DNA of 36,427 nt from positions 1 through 36,427 of the forward strand of contig JASJCQ010000025.1 of the NCBI GenBank assembly GCA_030065915.1. The letters run 5' to 3'. Positions within the stretch are counted from its first letter, which is position 1. Each line of letters opens with the position of its first letter. The notes below the pieces were generated by a model, which worked only from the letters and a program-made list of their open reading frames with translations, searched no databases and was not told where the DNA came from. Shown piece after piece: positions 9,922-20,148 of the stretch. The DNA comes from Woeseiaceae bacterium (GTDB taxonomy: Bacteria; Pseudomonadota; Gammaproteobacteria; Steroidobacterales; Woeseiaceae). The position numbers and the translations under genes were made by a program.

Positions 9922-10134
9922 AGTGTTGTTGGGCCAGTCGGCCTTCGTATTGTTCTGGGGAAATATCGCTCGGAGCGGACCGGATTCTCGTGTTTTTTGG
10001 CGTCTGCCGCAAGCGCTCGGGGCATCAGGCCCCAGAAAGTTAAGCAATTGTATCTATACTCACTTTAGGGTGGGGTTTCGCTGCGCTTTCTGTACAATCC
10101 TGCCTTCGCCAGACCAGACAAACAGACATTACTG
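9922..10134. other. tkt-metK divergent intergenic region
   Basis: These 213 bp must hold the promoters of the glycolytic operon (minus) and metK (plus). A TACAAT at 10093-10098 could be the metK -10 box and a TATACT at 10055-10060 an alternative, but neither has a good -35 partner. A small stem GGGGC/GCCCC lies at 10019-10033. I found no SAM-riboswitch consensus. Assignments here are tentative. Confidence 0.4.
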
Positions 10135-11292
10135 ATGAGCAACTCTTTCGTATTCACCTCGGAATCCGTGTCCGAGGGCCACCCGGACAAAATCGCCGAC
10201 CAGATTTCAGACGCTATCCTGGACGCCATTATCGATGACGATCCCTCCGCCCGCGTCGCCTGCGAGACGATGGTCAAGACAGGCATGGCAATCGTCGCGG
10301 GTGAAATTACGACGTCGGCCTGGGTCGACATCGAAGACGTAGTCCGGAAAACGGTCCTCGACATCGGCTACAACGATTCGTCGATGGGCTTCGATGGCGC
10401 ATCCTGCGCGGTCCTGAACGCGATCGGCAAACAGTCGGAGCACATCGCGATGGGTGTCGATCGAGAACGTGACGAGGAACAGGGTGCCGGTGACCAGGGA
10501 CTGATGTTTGGCTACGCGACGAATGAAACCAACGTGCTGATGCCGGCACCGATCACGTACTCGCATCGCCTCGTCCGCCGCCAGGCCGAGGTCCGCAAGA
10601 ACGGAACGCTGCCGTGGCTGCGACCGGATGCGAAGTCCCAGGTAACGTTTTTCTACGACGACTACAAACCTGTCGCGATCGACGCTGTCGTCCTGTCGAC
10701 GCAGCACAGCGCGGACGTCAGCAACGAAGACCTCCACGACGGCGTGATGGAAGAGATCATCAAGCCGATCCTTCCAGCGGAGTTGCTCACCGACTCGACG
10801 AAGTACCACATCAACCCGACCGGCCGTTTCGAGATTGGCGGCCCGATGGGTGACTGCGGACTGACGGGGCGAAAGATCATTGTCGATACTTACGGCGGGT
10901 CGGCTCGCCACGGCGGTGGCGCCTTCTCCGGGAAGGACCCGTCAAAGGTCGATCGCTCGGCCGCATACGCCTGCCGCTATGTCGCGAAGAACATCGTTGC
11001 CGCCGGGTTGGCCGAGCGCTGCGAGATCCAGGTGTCTTACGCAATCGGTGTGGCAGAGCCCACATCGATCAGCGTACGCACGTTCGGCACGGGCACGCTT
11101 TCAGACGACACATTGACGGCGCTGATCCGGGAACACTTCGATCTGCGGCCCTACGGCATCCTGAAGATGCTCGATCTGCTCAAGCCGATCTATGCACCGA
11201 CGGCCGCTTACGGACACTTTGGTCGGGAAGACATCGACCTGAGCTGGGAGAAAACAGACAAGGCTGACGCGCTACGGGACGCGGCGGCCTGA
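10135..11292 (+). CDS. metK: S-adenosylmethionine synthetase
   Basis: This 385-residue cytoplasmic enzyme makes S-adenosylmethionine from methionine and ATP, releasing phosphate and pyrophosphate. Signatures are [17 protein letters not shown] at the N terminus, the hexapeptide [23 protein letters not shown], the P-loop-like [19 protein letters not shown] and the closing [15 protein letters not shown]. Length equals E. coli MetK within one residue. No clear Shine-Dalgarno sequence precedes the ATG. It is followed after 25 bp by ahcY, so one transcript would make SAM and clear its demethylated product. The PPi it releases is also a substrate for the pfp and hppA products encoded 10 kb away. Confidence 0.98.
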   Translation: MSNSFVFTSESVSEGHPDKIADQISDAILDAIIDDDPSARVACETMVKTGMAIVAGEITTSAWVDIEDVVRKTVLDIGYNDSSMGFDGASCAVLNAIGKQSEHIAMGVDRERDEEQGAGDQGLMFGYATNETNVLMPAPITYSHRLVRRQAEVRKNGTLPWLRPDAKSQVTFFYDDYKPVAIDAVVLSTQHSADVSNEDLHDGVMEEIIKPILPAELLTDSTKYHINPTGRFEIGGPMGDCGLTGRKIIVDTYGGSARHGGGAFSGKDPSKVDRSAAYACRYVAKNIVAAGLAERCEIQVSYAIGVAEPTSISVRTFGTGTLSDDTLTALIREHFDLRPYGILKMLDLLKPIYAPTAAYGHFGREDIDLSWEKTDKADALRDAAA

Positions 11293-11305
11293 CCTAGACT
11301 TTTAA

Positions 11306-12630
<1,325 letters not shown>

Positions 12631-12631
<1 letters not shown>

Positions 12632-12709
12632 CAGCGGATTGCCCCGGACCTCGTACGGTCGCTATCATCGCGGCATGAATGATCACGAGGTCCGGGCAAA
12701 CTCTGCTGC
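12631..12709 (+). repeat. Long inverted repeat enclosing the cpdA start codon
   Basis: The arm at 12639-12654 (TTGCCCCGGACCTCGT) is complementary to the arm at 12685-12699 (ACGAGGTCCGGGCAA), with a single bulged C. An outer GCAGC/GCTGC pair (12631-12635 with 12705-12709) extends it after an internal loop. The 30-nt loop contains the cpdA ATG at 12675. No T-run follows, so it is not a standard terminator. It could be an RNA structure limiting cpdA translation from ahcY read-through, or a DNA operator. A candidate promoter (TTGCCC at 12639-12644, 18-bp spacer, TATCAT at 12663-12668) overlaps the left arm and would start transcription close to the ATG. Confidence 0.6.
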
Positions 12710-13469
12710 AGTCACGTCGGCCCGCTTACTGCACCTGACCGACCTCCACCTGTTCGCTGATGCCGACGGCGAGCTCCGCGGCGTCAACAGTCTCGCGTCC
12801 CTCACCGCGGTGTGCCGCGCGTTTCTGGATTCGGGCTATGAGGCGGACGCGGCGCTGGTGACCGGCGATCTGATTCAGGACGATTCTCGCGAGGCCTATG
12901 TCCGGTGTCGCGAGGCGCTGCAGGCGCTCGATCTTCCGATCCAGCTGTGTCCCGGCAACCATGATGTGCGAGACCTGATGCGTTCTGAACTGGGCGTGCC
13001 GGGCTTCGAATACTGCGCCACGCTGGATGCAGGCAGCTGGACTGTCGTCAGCATCGACAGCTGTGTCAGCGGCAGGGCCGGCGGTCGAATTGGTGATGAA
13101 GAGTATGAGCGCCTGCGCCATCTGCTCGCCACCGCAGCCAACAAGCACGTCCTGATCTGCCTGCACCATCCGCCAGTCGAGCTCGGCAGCCGTTGGTTGG
13201 ACAGCGTTGGACTGGATGACGGAGATCGCCTGATCGATCTCGCCGCCGAATCGGGCAATGTACGCGGCATGTTGTTCGGTCATGCCCACCAGGTCTTCGA
13301 CGAAACCGTGCGCGGCATTCGTCTGATGTGCACGCCATCAACCTGCCGGCAGTTTAAACCTGGTAGCGACGACTTCGCCGTCGACGACTTGCCTCCCGCC
13401 TATCGAATCCTGGAACTTCAGGACGACGGCAGTATCGAAACCAACATTCACTGGGTATCCCATGCGTAA
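12675..13469 (+). CDS. cpdA: 3',5'-cyclic-AMP phosphodiesterase CpdA
   Basis: This 264-residue cytoplasmic metallophosphoesterase hydrolyses cAMP to AMP and so would damp CRP signalling. The metal-binding motifs occur in order: LTDLHLF (D-x-H), TGDLIQD, PGNHD, CLHHPP and LFGHAHQ. The C-terminal TPSTCRQFKP and YRILELQDDGSIET match E. coli CpdA (275 residues) closely. The ATG at 12675 is chosen because it gives a normal N-terminal length; a TTG at 12639 is also in frame but lies inside the inverted repeat and has no family support. There is no Shine-Dalgarno sequence. It overlaps the next gene by eight bases. Confidence 0.9.
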   Translation: MNDHEVRANSAAVTSARLLHLTDLHLFADADGELRGVNSLASLTAVCRAFLDSGYEADAALVTGDLIQDDSREAYVRCREALQALDLPIQLCPGNHDVRDLMRSELGVPGFEYCATLDAGSWTVVSIDSCVSGRAGGRIGDEEYERLRHLLATAANKHVLICLHHPPVELGSRWLDSVGLDDGDRLIDLAAESGNVRGMLFGHAHQVFDETVRGIRLMCTPSTCRQFKPGSDDFAVDDLPPAYRILELQDDGSIETNIHWVSHA

Positions 13470-14340
13470 ACTGATCCTGATCGCCGCACTCCTGTTTGCA
13501 TCCGTTGCGGTCGCAGACTCCCAACATCCGCTGACGCTGTGGCAAGTCGACGGCAAAGCCAACACGGTCTTTATCCTGGGCTCCGTGCACCTTCTGCGCC
13601 AGCAGGATCATCCCTTGCCGTCGAAGATTGACGAGGCCTATGCAGAAGCCGAGTCCATCGTCATGGAAATCGACATGGATGACCTCGACCCGATCGCGAT
13701 GCAGTCCCTGATCTCGCAGCTCGGCAAGCTGACCGATGGACGGACTCTCGCTGACGTCATGGGCCCCGAGCTGTATGCCGAGGCCCAGAAAGCGGCGGCT
13801 GCGATGGACATACCATTAGACCTGCTGGCGCAGTCGGAACCTTGGCTCGCGGCTATCACGATCGAGCAAATGGCCCTGGCGAGAATCGGCTTCAACCCGA
13901 GGTTCGGCATAGAGATGCACGTCATGGCCAAGGCCGCGCAGGATGGCAAGACTATCGACGGCCTGGAGACGATAGAGGAGCAGCTCGGTTTCCTTGACGG
14001 GCTTTCCATAGAGTCGCAGCGCGACCTGCTGATGCAGACATTGTCGGAGGGCATGAACATCGAGACGATGATGGATGCATTGATTGCGGCGTGGCGGCAC
14101 GGCGACATTGCGTTCTTCGAAAACAACGTGCTCGTTGAAATGCTGGACTATCCGGAACTCTATCGTGCTATCGTCGCCGACCGTAATGAACGTTGGGTCG
14201 ATCGCATTGACCAACTCCTCGAACACGAAGACGACTACCTTGTTGTCGTCGGCGCACTGCACCTGGTCGGGCCGGACGGCGTGCCGCAGCTGCTCGAAGC
14301 GCGCGGTGAGCAGGTCCGACAGCTACAACAATCGGAGTAA
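13462..14340 (+). CDS. TraB/GumN family secreted protein
   Basis: This 292-residue protein starts with a signal peptide (MRKLILIAALLFASVAVADS). The mature part opens with LTLWQVDGKANTVFILGSVHLL, the hallmark of the TraB/GumN (PrgY) superfamily, which is related to Tiki metalloproteases. A conserved GSVH near the start and a GALHLVGPDGVPQLLEARG near the end carry the histidines proposed to bind metal. Expected location is periplasm. Its ATG overlaps the cpdA stop (ATGCGTAA), implying translational coupling, and hemL starts three bases after its stop. The in vivo substrate of bacterial members is unknown. Confidence 0.88.
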   Translation: MRKLILIAALLFASVAVADSQHPLTLWQVDGKANTVFILGSVHLLRQQDHPLPSKIDEAYAEAESIVMEIDMDDLDPIAMQSLISQLGKLTDGRTLADVMGPELYAEAQKAAAAMDIPLDLLAQSEPWLAAITIEQMALARIGFNPRFGIEMHVMAKAAQDGKTIDGLETIEEQLGFLDGLSIESQRDLLMQTLSEGMNIETMMDALIAAWRHGDIAFFENNVLVEMLDYPELYRAIVADRNERWVDRIDQLLEHEDDYLVVVGALHLVGPDGVPQLLEARGEQVRQLQQSE

Positions 14341-14343
14341 CTT

Positions 14344-15615
14344 ATGAGCTTGTACAGCAGTGCCCGCGAAGTCATCGCGGGCGGTGTCAATTCCCCCGTG
14401 CGTGCATTCGCCGGCGTCGGCGGCGAACCCATCTTTTTCAAGAAGGCAAAGGGTTCGCGCGTATTCGCTGAAGACGGCAGAGAGTTCATCGATTACGTTG
14501 GCTCATGGGGACCGATGATTCACGGGCACAGCCACCCGGACGTTATCCAGGCGGTCGTCGACACGGCGCAGAACGGACTGAGCTTCGGCGCGCCCTGCGT
14601 TCTGGAGACGGAGATCGCCCGCAAGATTATCAAGCTGATGCCGAATATCGAGCGGCTGCGCATGGTGAGCTCGGGAACCGAAGCGACGATGAGTGCAATC
14701 CGGCTCGCACGTGGGCACACGGGCCGGGACAGGATTATCAAATTTGAAGGTTGCTACCACGGCCACTCCGACTCGCTGCTGATCAAAGCGGGCTCGGGTG
14801 CACTGACGCTTGGCGTACCGAGCTCACCCGGCGTACCCGCCGGACTGGCGGAGCACACGATCACGCTGCCGTTTAATGACGAGGCCGCGCTGAAACAGGC
14901 ATTCGACGATCTGGGCGACGAAGTCGCCTGCGTCATTGTCGAGCCGATCACCGGCAACATGAACATGTTGCCGCCACGTGACGGCTTCATGGAGACGCTG
15001 CGTGAGCTCTGTTCAGCACACGACAGCATCCTGATTTTTGACGAGGTCATGACCGGGTTTCGCGTTGCGCGCGGCGGCGCGCAGGAATTGCTCGGCATCA
15101 AGCCCGACCTGACAACGCTCGGCAAAATCGTCGGTGGCGGAATGCCAGCCGCCGCATTCGGTGGCAAAGCCGGGATCATGGCTTCGATCGCACCGGATGG
15201 CCCGGTCTACCAGGCCGGCACGTTGTCGGGCAACCCGGTCGCGATGGCGGCCGGACTGAAGACGCTCGACATGCTGGATCAGCCGGGCTTCTACGAGTCT
15301 CTGAATGCAAAGACGGCGAAACTCATGAAGGGATTCGCCGACGCGGCCTCCGACGCGGGGATTCCACTCGCGGTCGAACAGGCGGGCGGCATGTTCGGCT
15401 TTATCTTCAGCGACGACGGGCCAATTCGAAGCTACGACCAGGTCGCGGCTGCGGACATCGAGACGTTCAAGGCCTTCTTCCACGGCATGATCGACCACGG
15501 CATCTATCTTGCGCCGTCGGCGTTCGAGGCAGGCTTTGTCTCGGCCGCTCACACGGACGATGAGATCGACACGACGATCGCAGCCGCTGCGGATGTGTTG
15601 AAGGCGATAGCCTGA
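14344..15615 (+). CDS. hemL: Glutamate-1-semialdehyde 2,1-aminomutase
   Basis: This 423-residue PLP enzyme converts glutamate-1-semialdehyde to 5-aminolevulinate, the first committed heme and tetrapyrrole precursor in the C5 pathway. Signatures are [49 protein letters not shown], the aspartate of FDEVMTGFR and the Schiff-base Lys261 in [13 protein letters not shown]. The C-terminal [16 protein letters not shown] is intact. It begins three bases after the GumN gene, so the cpdA-gumN-hemL block is probably one transcript. It converges on the LON-domain gene. Confidence 0.97.
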   Translation: MSLYSSAREVIAGGVNSPVRAFAGVGGEPIFFKKAKGSRVFAEDGREFIDYVGSWGPMIHGHSHPDVIQAVVDTAQNGLSFGAPCVLETEIARKIIKLMPNIERLRMVSSGTEATMSAIRLARGHTGRDRIIKFEGCYHGHSDSLLIKAGSGALTLGVPSSPGVPAGLAEHTITLPFNDEAALKQAFDDLGDEVACVIVEPITGNMNMLPPRDGFMETLRELCSAHDSILIFDEVMTGFRVARGGAQELLGIKPDLTTLGKIVGGGMPAAAFGGKAGIMASIAPDGPVYQAGTLSGNPVAMAAGLKTLDMLDQPGFYESLNAKTAKLMKGFADAASDAGIPLAVEQAGGMFGFIFSDDGPIRSYDQVAAADIETFKAFFHGMIDHGIYLAPSAFEAGFVSAAHTDDEIDTTIAAAADVLKAIA

Positions 15616-15638
15616 ACAACGGTGCGACCGGCGGCCGC

Positions 15639-16232
15639 TCAGTCGTCGGACTGGGCCGTGAACCTGACCTTTTTCAGCACTTCGGACACCAGTTCGAGGC
15701 GCTGCTGTTGATTCGCGCTTTCGAGGCAGAGCTGCTTCTGCTCAAGTGCGATCGGCAGAATTTCTATAAAGCGGTTCGCCACCCAGCCCGCGTCGTCGAA
15801 GTGGCGCTCACCGTCCTCGTACAGGCGACCGAGATCATCGAGGATAGCTTCGAGAATCTCGGTGAGCGGCGCGTACTGTTCAGGCAGAACCATGGGCGTT
15901 TCGTCAGGCAGTAACTCGACGGTCCCGACATTGAGCCCATCGGGCTGACGTTCGGCGGACAACAGGCGAAAGCGGTGTGTTCCTATCGCAGTAACGCCGA
16001 GCAAACCGTCACTGCCCTGGTACCAGTCGACGATTCGGGCGAGCGTGCCGACCTCGTGCGTCGTTGCAGGCGTCCCCGCCTCGTTACCTTCCCGAATCAG
16101 CAGCACACCGAAAGACGCATTTTCTTTCAGGCAGTGACTGATCATGTCTACATAGCGCGCCTCGAAAATCCGAAGCGGCAACGGGCCGCCGGGAAAAAGC
16201 ACGGTATTCAAAGGGAAGAGCGGTACCTGCAA
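15639..16232 (-). CDS. LON N-terminal (substrate-binding) domain protein
   Basis: This 197-residue protein matches the N-terminal domain of Lon protease without the ATPase and protease parts: PLFPLNTVLFPGGPLPLRIFEARYVDM, then FGVLLIREGNEAG, GTLARIVDW and TAIGTHRFRLL. Stand-alone members are common in proteobacteria and presumably bind polypeptides; function is not established. The start is a TTG: an in-frame TGA lies ten codons upstream and no ATG intervenes. It lies 58 bp after mpl and could be co-transcribed with it. Confidence 0.9.
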   Translation of the reverse strand: MQVPLFPLNTVLFPGGPLPLRIFEARYVDMISHCLKENASFGVLLIREGNEAGTPATTHEVGTLARIVDWYQGSDGLLGVTAIGTHRFRLLSAERQPDGLNVGTVELLPDETPMVLPEQYAPLTEILEAILDDLGRLYEDGERHFDDAGWVANRFIEILPIALEQKQLCLESANQQQRLELVSEVLKKVRFTAQSDD

Positions 16233-16290
16233 GGCTTGAATCTCGATCGTTTCGGCGGATCAGTATACCTGTTGCACAGGATTGTACGCG

Positions 16291-17658
16291 TCAGCTGCGC
16301 GTGCGTTGCAGCAGGGCCGTTAGTGTCTGCCGCGCTCCGCCGAATGCGCCGTTGCTCATGAAAATGACGCTGTCGCCGTGCGTCACCGCTGTCGACAGGT
16401 CCGACACCAGGAGATCGTAGTCGCTGAACCCCTTGCATCGTTCCCCCAGCGGCGCGAGCGCCTTGTCGAAGTCCTTGGCCATCGCGTCGTCGCGATAGAC
16501 CCAGACGCCGTCCGCTTCAGCAAGCGCGTCTGCCAGCGTGTCGTTGTGAACGCCGAGACGCATCGTGTTCGAGCGAGGCTCCATTGCAACAAGGATGCGA
16601 CCTTCGGGATAACGCCTGCGGAATCCGGCCAGCGTTCGGCGAATGGCGGTCGGGTGGTGCGCGAAGTCGTCGAAGATCGCGATGTCATTGATCGTCGCCG
16701 TGCGCTCCATGCGTCGTTTGACCCCTTTGAAACGAGACAGGGCATCGACGGCCTTATCGAAGCGTACGCCTGCCGCACTCGCAGCGCTGACCGCAGCGAC
16801 GGCGTTTTCGAGGTTATGCCGACCGCCCATTGTCCAGCGGGTCGTCGCCTCGTTGCCACGCGGGCTCGTTATTTTCAGCCGTCGCTCTGTGGCGTCGAGA
16901 AACTCGCCGGACCACGCCGCTTTTTCCACAGAGCCGAATGTTTCTGATCGAGTCCAGCAGCCCTGGCCAAGCAAGGTCTTCAGGTTGGCGTCGGTCTCGT
17001 TGTAGAGGACTCGCCCCTTACCCGGCACCGTTCTCATCAGCTGGTGAAACTGCCACAGGATAGCGTCGACGTCGTCATAGATATCGGCGTGGTCGTATTC
17101 GAGGTTGTTCAGCACGACCGTTTTCGGGCGGTAGTGGACGAACTTCGCGCGCTTGTCGAAAAAGGCGGTGTCGTACTCGTCCGCCTCGACGACGAAAACC
17201 TTGCCACCGCCGAAACGCGCGGTAACGCCGAAGTTGGCGGGCACGCCGCCAATCAGGAACCCCGGTTCGAGACCAGCATCCTCGAGAATCCACGCCAGCA
17301 GGCTCGAGGTCGTCGTCTTGCCATGCGTGCCGGCGACGGCAATGACGTGTTGTCCACGCAGGACGTTGTCGGCAAGCCATTGCGGCCCGGACAGGTAGGG
17401 CATATCGCTGTCGAGCACGGCCTCGACAACGTCAACGCCTCGACTCAAGGCATTGCCGATGACGACACAATCGGGGCCGATGTCGAGCTGGTCCCGGTCA
17501 TGGCCCTCGTGAATATCGATGCCCAGCGACTTCAGCTGCGTGCTCATCGGCGGATAGACATTGGCGTCGCTTCCAGTTACGCGGTGCCCGGCCGCCTTGG
17601 CGAGGGCCGCAATACCGCCCATGAACGTGCCGCAAATTCCGAGAATATGTACGTGCAT
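16291..17658 (-). CDS. mpl: UDP-MurNAc:tripeptide ligase (murein recycling)
   Basis: This 455-residue cytoplasmic ligase reattaches recovered L-Ala-gamma-D-Glu-meso-DAP tripeptide to UDP-MurNAc. It starts MHVHILGICGTFMGGIAALAKAAGH, has the Mur-ligase P-loop VAGTHGKTTTSSLLAWI, VVEADEYDTAFFDKR, LEYDHADIYDD and FDDFAHHPTAIRRTLAG. Length fits E. coli Mpl (457). The frame stays open upstream to 18075, but only this ATG gives the family N terminus, and that extension overlaps the preceding membrane-protein gene. It starts eight bases after that gene's stop. Confidence 0.96.
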   Translation of the reverse strand: MHVHILGICGTFMGGIAALAKAAGHRVTGSDANVYPPMSTQLKSLGIDIHEGHDRDQLDIGPDCVVIGNALSRGVDVVEAVLDSDMPYLSGPQWLADNVLRGQHVIAVAGTHGKTTTSSLLAWILEDAGLEPGFLIGGVPANFGVTARFGGGKVFVVEADEYDTAFFDKRAKFVHYRPKTVVLNNLEYDHADIYDDVDAILWQFHQLMRTVPGKGRVLYNETDANLKTLLGQGCWTRSETFGSVEKAAWSGEFLDATERRLKITSPRGNEATTRWTMGGRHNLENAVAAVSAASAAGVRFDKAVDALSRFKGVKRRMERTATINDIAIFDDFAHHPTAIRRTLAGFRRRYPEGRILVAMEPRSNTMRLGVHNDTLADALAEADGVWVYRDDAMAKDFDKALAPLGERCKGFSDYDLLVSDLSTAVTHGDSVIFMSNGAFGGARQTLTALLQRTRS

Positions 17659-17666
17659 CCGCCTGT

Positions 17667-18176
17667 CTACTGTGTGCTGGTGAATGAGGAGGTAAAAAGA
17701 TACTGGAGAATGAAGACGGCACCGGCAATACCGATGCCGACGTACCAGTGCACGTCGATCGCCCGACCGATGATGTGCCCCTTCACCGGAACCGACCAAA
17801 GCGACACCAGCTGGGCGATGACCTCCAGCACGACGGCCACCTGTTGGCCGAAACGACCACTCACGACGAGAAGCGCGATGTACACCAGCGAAATCACAGA
17901 ACCGCATCCGATCAGCGCTGTCTGTGTCTGCAGTGTGCGAGCAGATCGACCGGTGACGAGCAGCAGGAACTGGTAAGCGCCAATCGCGAGCAATGACGCG
18001 GCAGCCGCGATCACGAGCCTTGTCGAATCCAGCCAGTCGAATGCCATGTAGGCAAGCCCGAACGTGAGGCACCACAGCAGCGCGGCAAACGCCAGCAATA
18101 CGACAGACGACGGCAGGTCCTCCGGTCCTTTCCTAAGCAAGATAATGTCGTAGAAAGTCTTAAAGAGTGTTTGCAT
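17667..18176 (-). CDS. Hypothetical four-helix membrane protein
   Basis: This 169-residue protein has four likely membrane segments: LLAFAALLWCLTFGLAYMAF, VIAAAASLLAIGAYQFLLLV, a GCGSVISLVYIALLVVSG segment and WYVGIGIAGAVFILQYLF. The N terminus carries ILLRKGPEDLPSS, a phrase I associate with an uncharacterised gammaproteobacterial family often next to mpl; no function is known. The start is uncertain. This ATG fits that family pattern but has no ribosome binding site, while an ATG at 18215 has a weak AGG seven bases upstream. It heads the mpl transcript and is divergent from rnd. Confidence 0.75.
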   Translation of the reverse strand: MQTLFKTFYDIILLRKGPEDLPSSVVLLAFAALLWCLTFGLAYMAFDWLDSTRLVIAAAASLLAIGAYQFLLLVTGRSARTLQTQTALIGCGSVISLVYIALLVVSGRFGQQVAVVLEVIAQLVSLWSVPVKGHIIGRAIDVHWYVGIGIAGAVFILQYLFTSSFTSTQ

Positions 18177-18252
18177 TCGGTACTGTGGCCGTTTCGCGTT
18201 GCGCAATGTTCGCATGTTAACCTGTGACTCTGCGAGCCGCTGTAAGCATCCG

Positions 18253-19332
18253 ATGACCGACTTTATTTTCGTCGACGACCATTCGACGATCCCTGACCAG
18301 TTCTACAAGGTCGATCAGATCGGTGTCGACACCGAGTTCTTGAGAGAAAAGACGTTCCTCGCACAGCTCTGTCTCATCCAGGTCGCCACACCGGATCAGA
18401 TCTACTGCATCGACCCGCTGCGAGAGAGTGACTATGCGTCGATGTGGGAGGCGCTGTGCAAGCCCGAGTGGGTCGTGCATTCCGGCCGGCAGGACATCGA
18501 GGTCATCTATCAGACCGCCGCGAGAATGCCCTCTTCCCTGTTCGATACCCAGGTTGCGGCTGGCCTGCTGGGCTACGCGCCGCAGATGGGTTATGCGAAC
18601 CTGGTCGAGGAACTGTTCGACGTGCAGCTGCCGAAGACGCACACACGTGCAGACTGGTCGCAGCGGCCGCTCCCTCACGCTTTGCTCGAGTATGCCGCTG
18701 ACGATGTCGAGTACCTCCTTCGGGCGCACGACGTGCTTTCTGAGAAGCTGGACAGACTGGGCCGGCTCGATTGGGCCAGGCAAGACTCTGCGTTGTTGCT
18801 GGATCCCGCGCTCTATGAAATCCGGCCGGGAGATGCGATCGATCGCTTGAAGGGTGCCCGAAACCTGCGCGGCGCCAGGCGGGCTATCGCCAGCCGCCTC
18901 GCCGAGTGGCGCGAGTCGGAAGCGCTCGCTCGAAACAGGCCGCGTCAGTGGATTCTCCGGGATGCTGCGCTGATCGATATGGCCTATCGGCAGCCGCAGA
19001 GCCTGTCTGCCCTGAAATCGATCGACTCGATACCGGACAAGGTGGCGCACCGTGCAGGCGATGAACTGCTCGGCATCATCCGCAGCGCGTCAAGAGAAGA
19101 GAGCGCCTACAGGCCGCCGCAACCGCCCGACGAGCGTCAGAAATCCTTGCTCAGGGAACTTCAATCCATGGTAGCGAAGTGCGCGAGTGAGCTCGGAATA
19201 CCGGCGGAAATCGTCGCTGCGAAGAAAGAACTGTCTTACGCGGTGACCACGGGTCGGCTCGACTCCCGTGTCTTCAACGACTGGCGGCGCGAGCTGATTG
19301 GCGAGGCGCTGATCAAGAAGCTGTCGGCCTGA
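18253..19332 (+). CDS. rnd: Ribonuclease D
   Basis: This 359-residue 3'-5' exoribonuclease acts in tRNA 3' maturation. The DEDD catalytic pattern is visible as GVDTEFLREKTF, HSGRQDIEVIYQ and YAADDVEYLLRAHDVL. LFDTQVAAGLLGYAPQMGY and ADWSQRPL are family signatures. The C-terminal half has two helical HRDC-like regions (RNRPRQWILRDAAL and a terminal SYAVTTGRLDSRVFNDW). The ORF extends upstream to 18199, but the start MTDFIFVDDHSTIPDQF fits RNase D (E. coli 375 residues). It is convergent with adk, 17 bp apart. Confidence 0.94.
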   Translation: MTDFIFVDDHSTIPDQFYKVDQIGVDTEFLREKTFLAQLCLIQVATPDQIYCIDPLRESDYASMWEALCKPEWVVHSGRQDIEVIYQTAARMPSSLFDTQVAAGLLGYAPQMGYANLVEELFDVQLPKTHTRADWSQRPLPHALLEYAADDVEYLLRAHDVLSEKLDRLGRLDWARQDSALLLDPALYEIRPGDAIDRLKGARNLRGARRAIASRLAEWRESEALARNRPRQWILRDAALIDMAYRQPQSLSALKSIDSIPDKVAHRAGDELLGIIRSASREESAYRPPQPPDERQKSLLRELQSMVAKCASELGIPAEIVAAKKELSYAVTTGRLDSRVFNDWRRELIGEALIKKLSA

Positions 19333-19349
19333 CGCGCCAGCCCGGTGAA

Positions 19350-19991
19350 CTAGTCCAGTGCGGCGAGCAGGCGCTCGTAGACTTCGTCGACGCTGCCTTC
19401 CGCCTGCACCGTTTTCAGCGCGTCGCGCTCGCGATAGAACTCGATAACGGGTTCCGTCTGTTCGCGGTAGACGTCGAGGCGGCTGCTGATCGTGTCCTCG
19501 TTGTCGTCTTCGCGCTGTATCAGCTCACCGCCGGCCTCTGTTACGGCGTCGAGCTCTTCCTGCGGCGAGAAGTAGACGTTCAAGAGCTTGCCGGTCAGCG
19601 AGCATGTCCTGCGTCCGGTCAGGCGCTTCATCAGCACCGAAAAGTCGACATCGAGCAATACCGCGGCATCGAGCGGCTTGTCCAGCTCGGCCAGCAGCGC
19701 TTCGAGGTCGCTGGCCTGCTGGCTCGTCCTCGGGAAGCCGTCGAGGATGAAGCCGTTCTCGGCGTCGGGCTCTGCGATACGCTCACGAATGATGCCGATC
19801 ATGATGTCGTCAGACACCAGTTGGCCTGCGTCCATAATGGCTTTCGCCTTCTGGCCAAATTCGGTGCCGGAGGCGACGGCCGCCCGCAACATATCGCCGG
19901 TAGAAATCTGCGGGATTTCCCGGTCCTTCATCAGCCGCTTCGCCTGGGTGCCTTTTCCGGAGCCGGGCGCCCCGAGCAGAATGATCCGCAT
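19350..19991 (-). CDS. adk: Adenylate kinase
   Basis: This 213-residue enzyme interconverts ATP, AMP and ADP. The P-loop GAPGSGKGTQAKRL (from residue 7) is followed by QISTGDMLRAAV, the AMP-binding LDGFPRTSQQASDLE and the LID region GRRTCSLTGKLLNVYF...REDDNEDTISSRLDVY. Length matches the long (LID-containing) form. The frame runs upstream to 20072 but the P-loop must sit near the N terminus, fixing this start. It is divergent from pfp, a telling neighbour: PPi-consuming steps that yield or spare ATP shift the adenylate balance Adk maintains. Confidence 0.97.
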   Translation of the reverse strand: MRIILLGAPGSGKGTQAKRLMKDREIPQISTGDMLRAAVASGTEFGQKAKAIMDAGQLVSDDIMIGIIRERIAEPDAENGFILDGFPRTSQQASDLEALLAELDKPLDAAVLLDVDFSVLMKRLTGRRTCSLTGKLLNVYFSPQEELDAVTEAGGELIQREDDNEDTISSRLDVYREQTEPVIEFYRERDALKTVQAEGSVDEVYERLLAALD

Positions 19992-20012
19992 ATCGTTGAT
20001 TCTCTGTTCTGG

Positions 20013-20035
20013 GCCGTCGGGCCTTTCCCGACGGC
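20013..20035 (-). promoter_or_regulatory. Perfect 9-bp hairpin in the adk leader
   Basis: GCCGTCGGG (20013-20021) and CCCGACGGC (20027-20035) form a perfect nine-pair stem with a five-base loop, 22 bases before the adk ATG. A predicted promoter would place this hairpin at the very 5' end of adk mRNA, where it could protect the message or regulate it. It could instead be a DNA operator between adk and pfp. Confidence 0.55.
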
Positions 20036-20043
20036 GCGCCCGT

Positions 20044-20072
20044 ACGCTACCGGCTGCAATCACGCACGTCAA
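20044..20072 (-). promoter_or_regulatory. Candidate adk promoter
   Basis: On the minus strand TTGACG (20067-20072) is followed by a 17-bp spacer and TAGCGT (20044-20049). The -35 matches five of six consensus bases, the -10 only three. Transcription would start near 20037, just before the 9-bp hairpin. Confidence 0.4.
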
Positions 20073-20148
20073 TCGTGTAAGACCTGCGGGTGATCCGGCC
20101 TTTAGTTTCCGCTATTCTCACGGGCGTTCATCAACCCAGGACCCTCTC

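Noticed and set aside
9922..10047. Longer transketolase start giving a 714-residue protein
   Set aside because: The extra 42 residues have no family similarity and occupy the promoter region.
9922..10134. SAM riboswitch ahead of metK
   Set aside because: No SAM-I, SAM-II or SAM/SAH core pattern was recognisable; only one small stem was found.
17659..18075. Longer Mpl start giving a 594-residue protein
   Set aside because: The extension overlaps the upstream membrane-protein gene in another frame; the Mur-ligase N terminus starts at 17658.
19588..20148. Longer phosphofructokinase start giving a 607-residue protein
   Set aside because: The extension is antisense to adk and its leader; the family N terminus starts at 20149.
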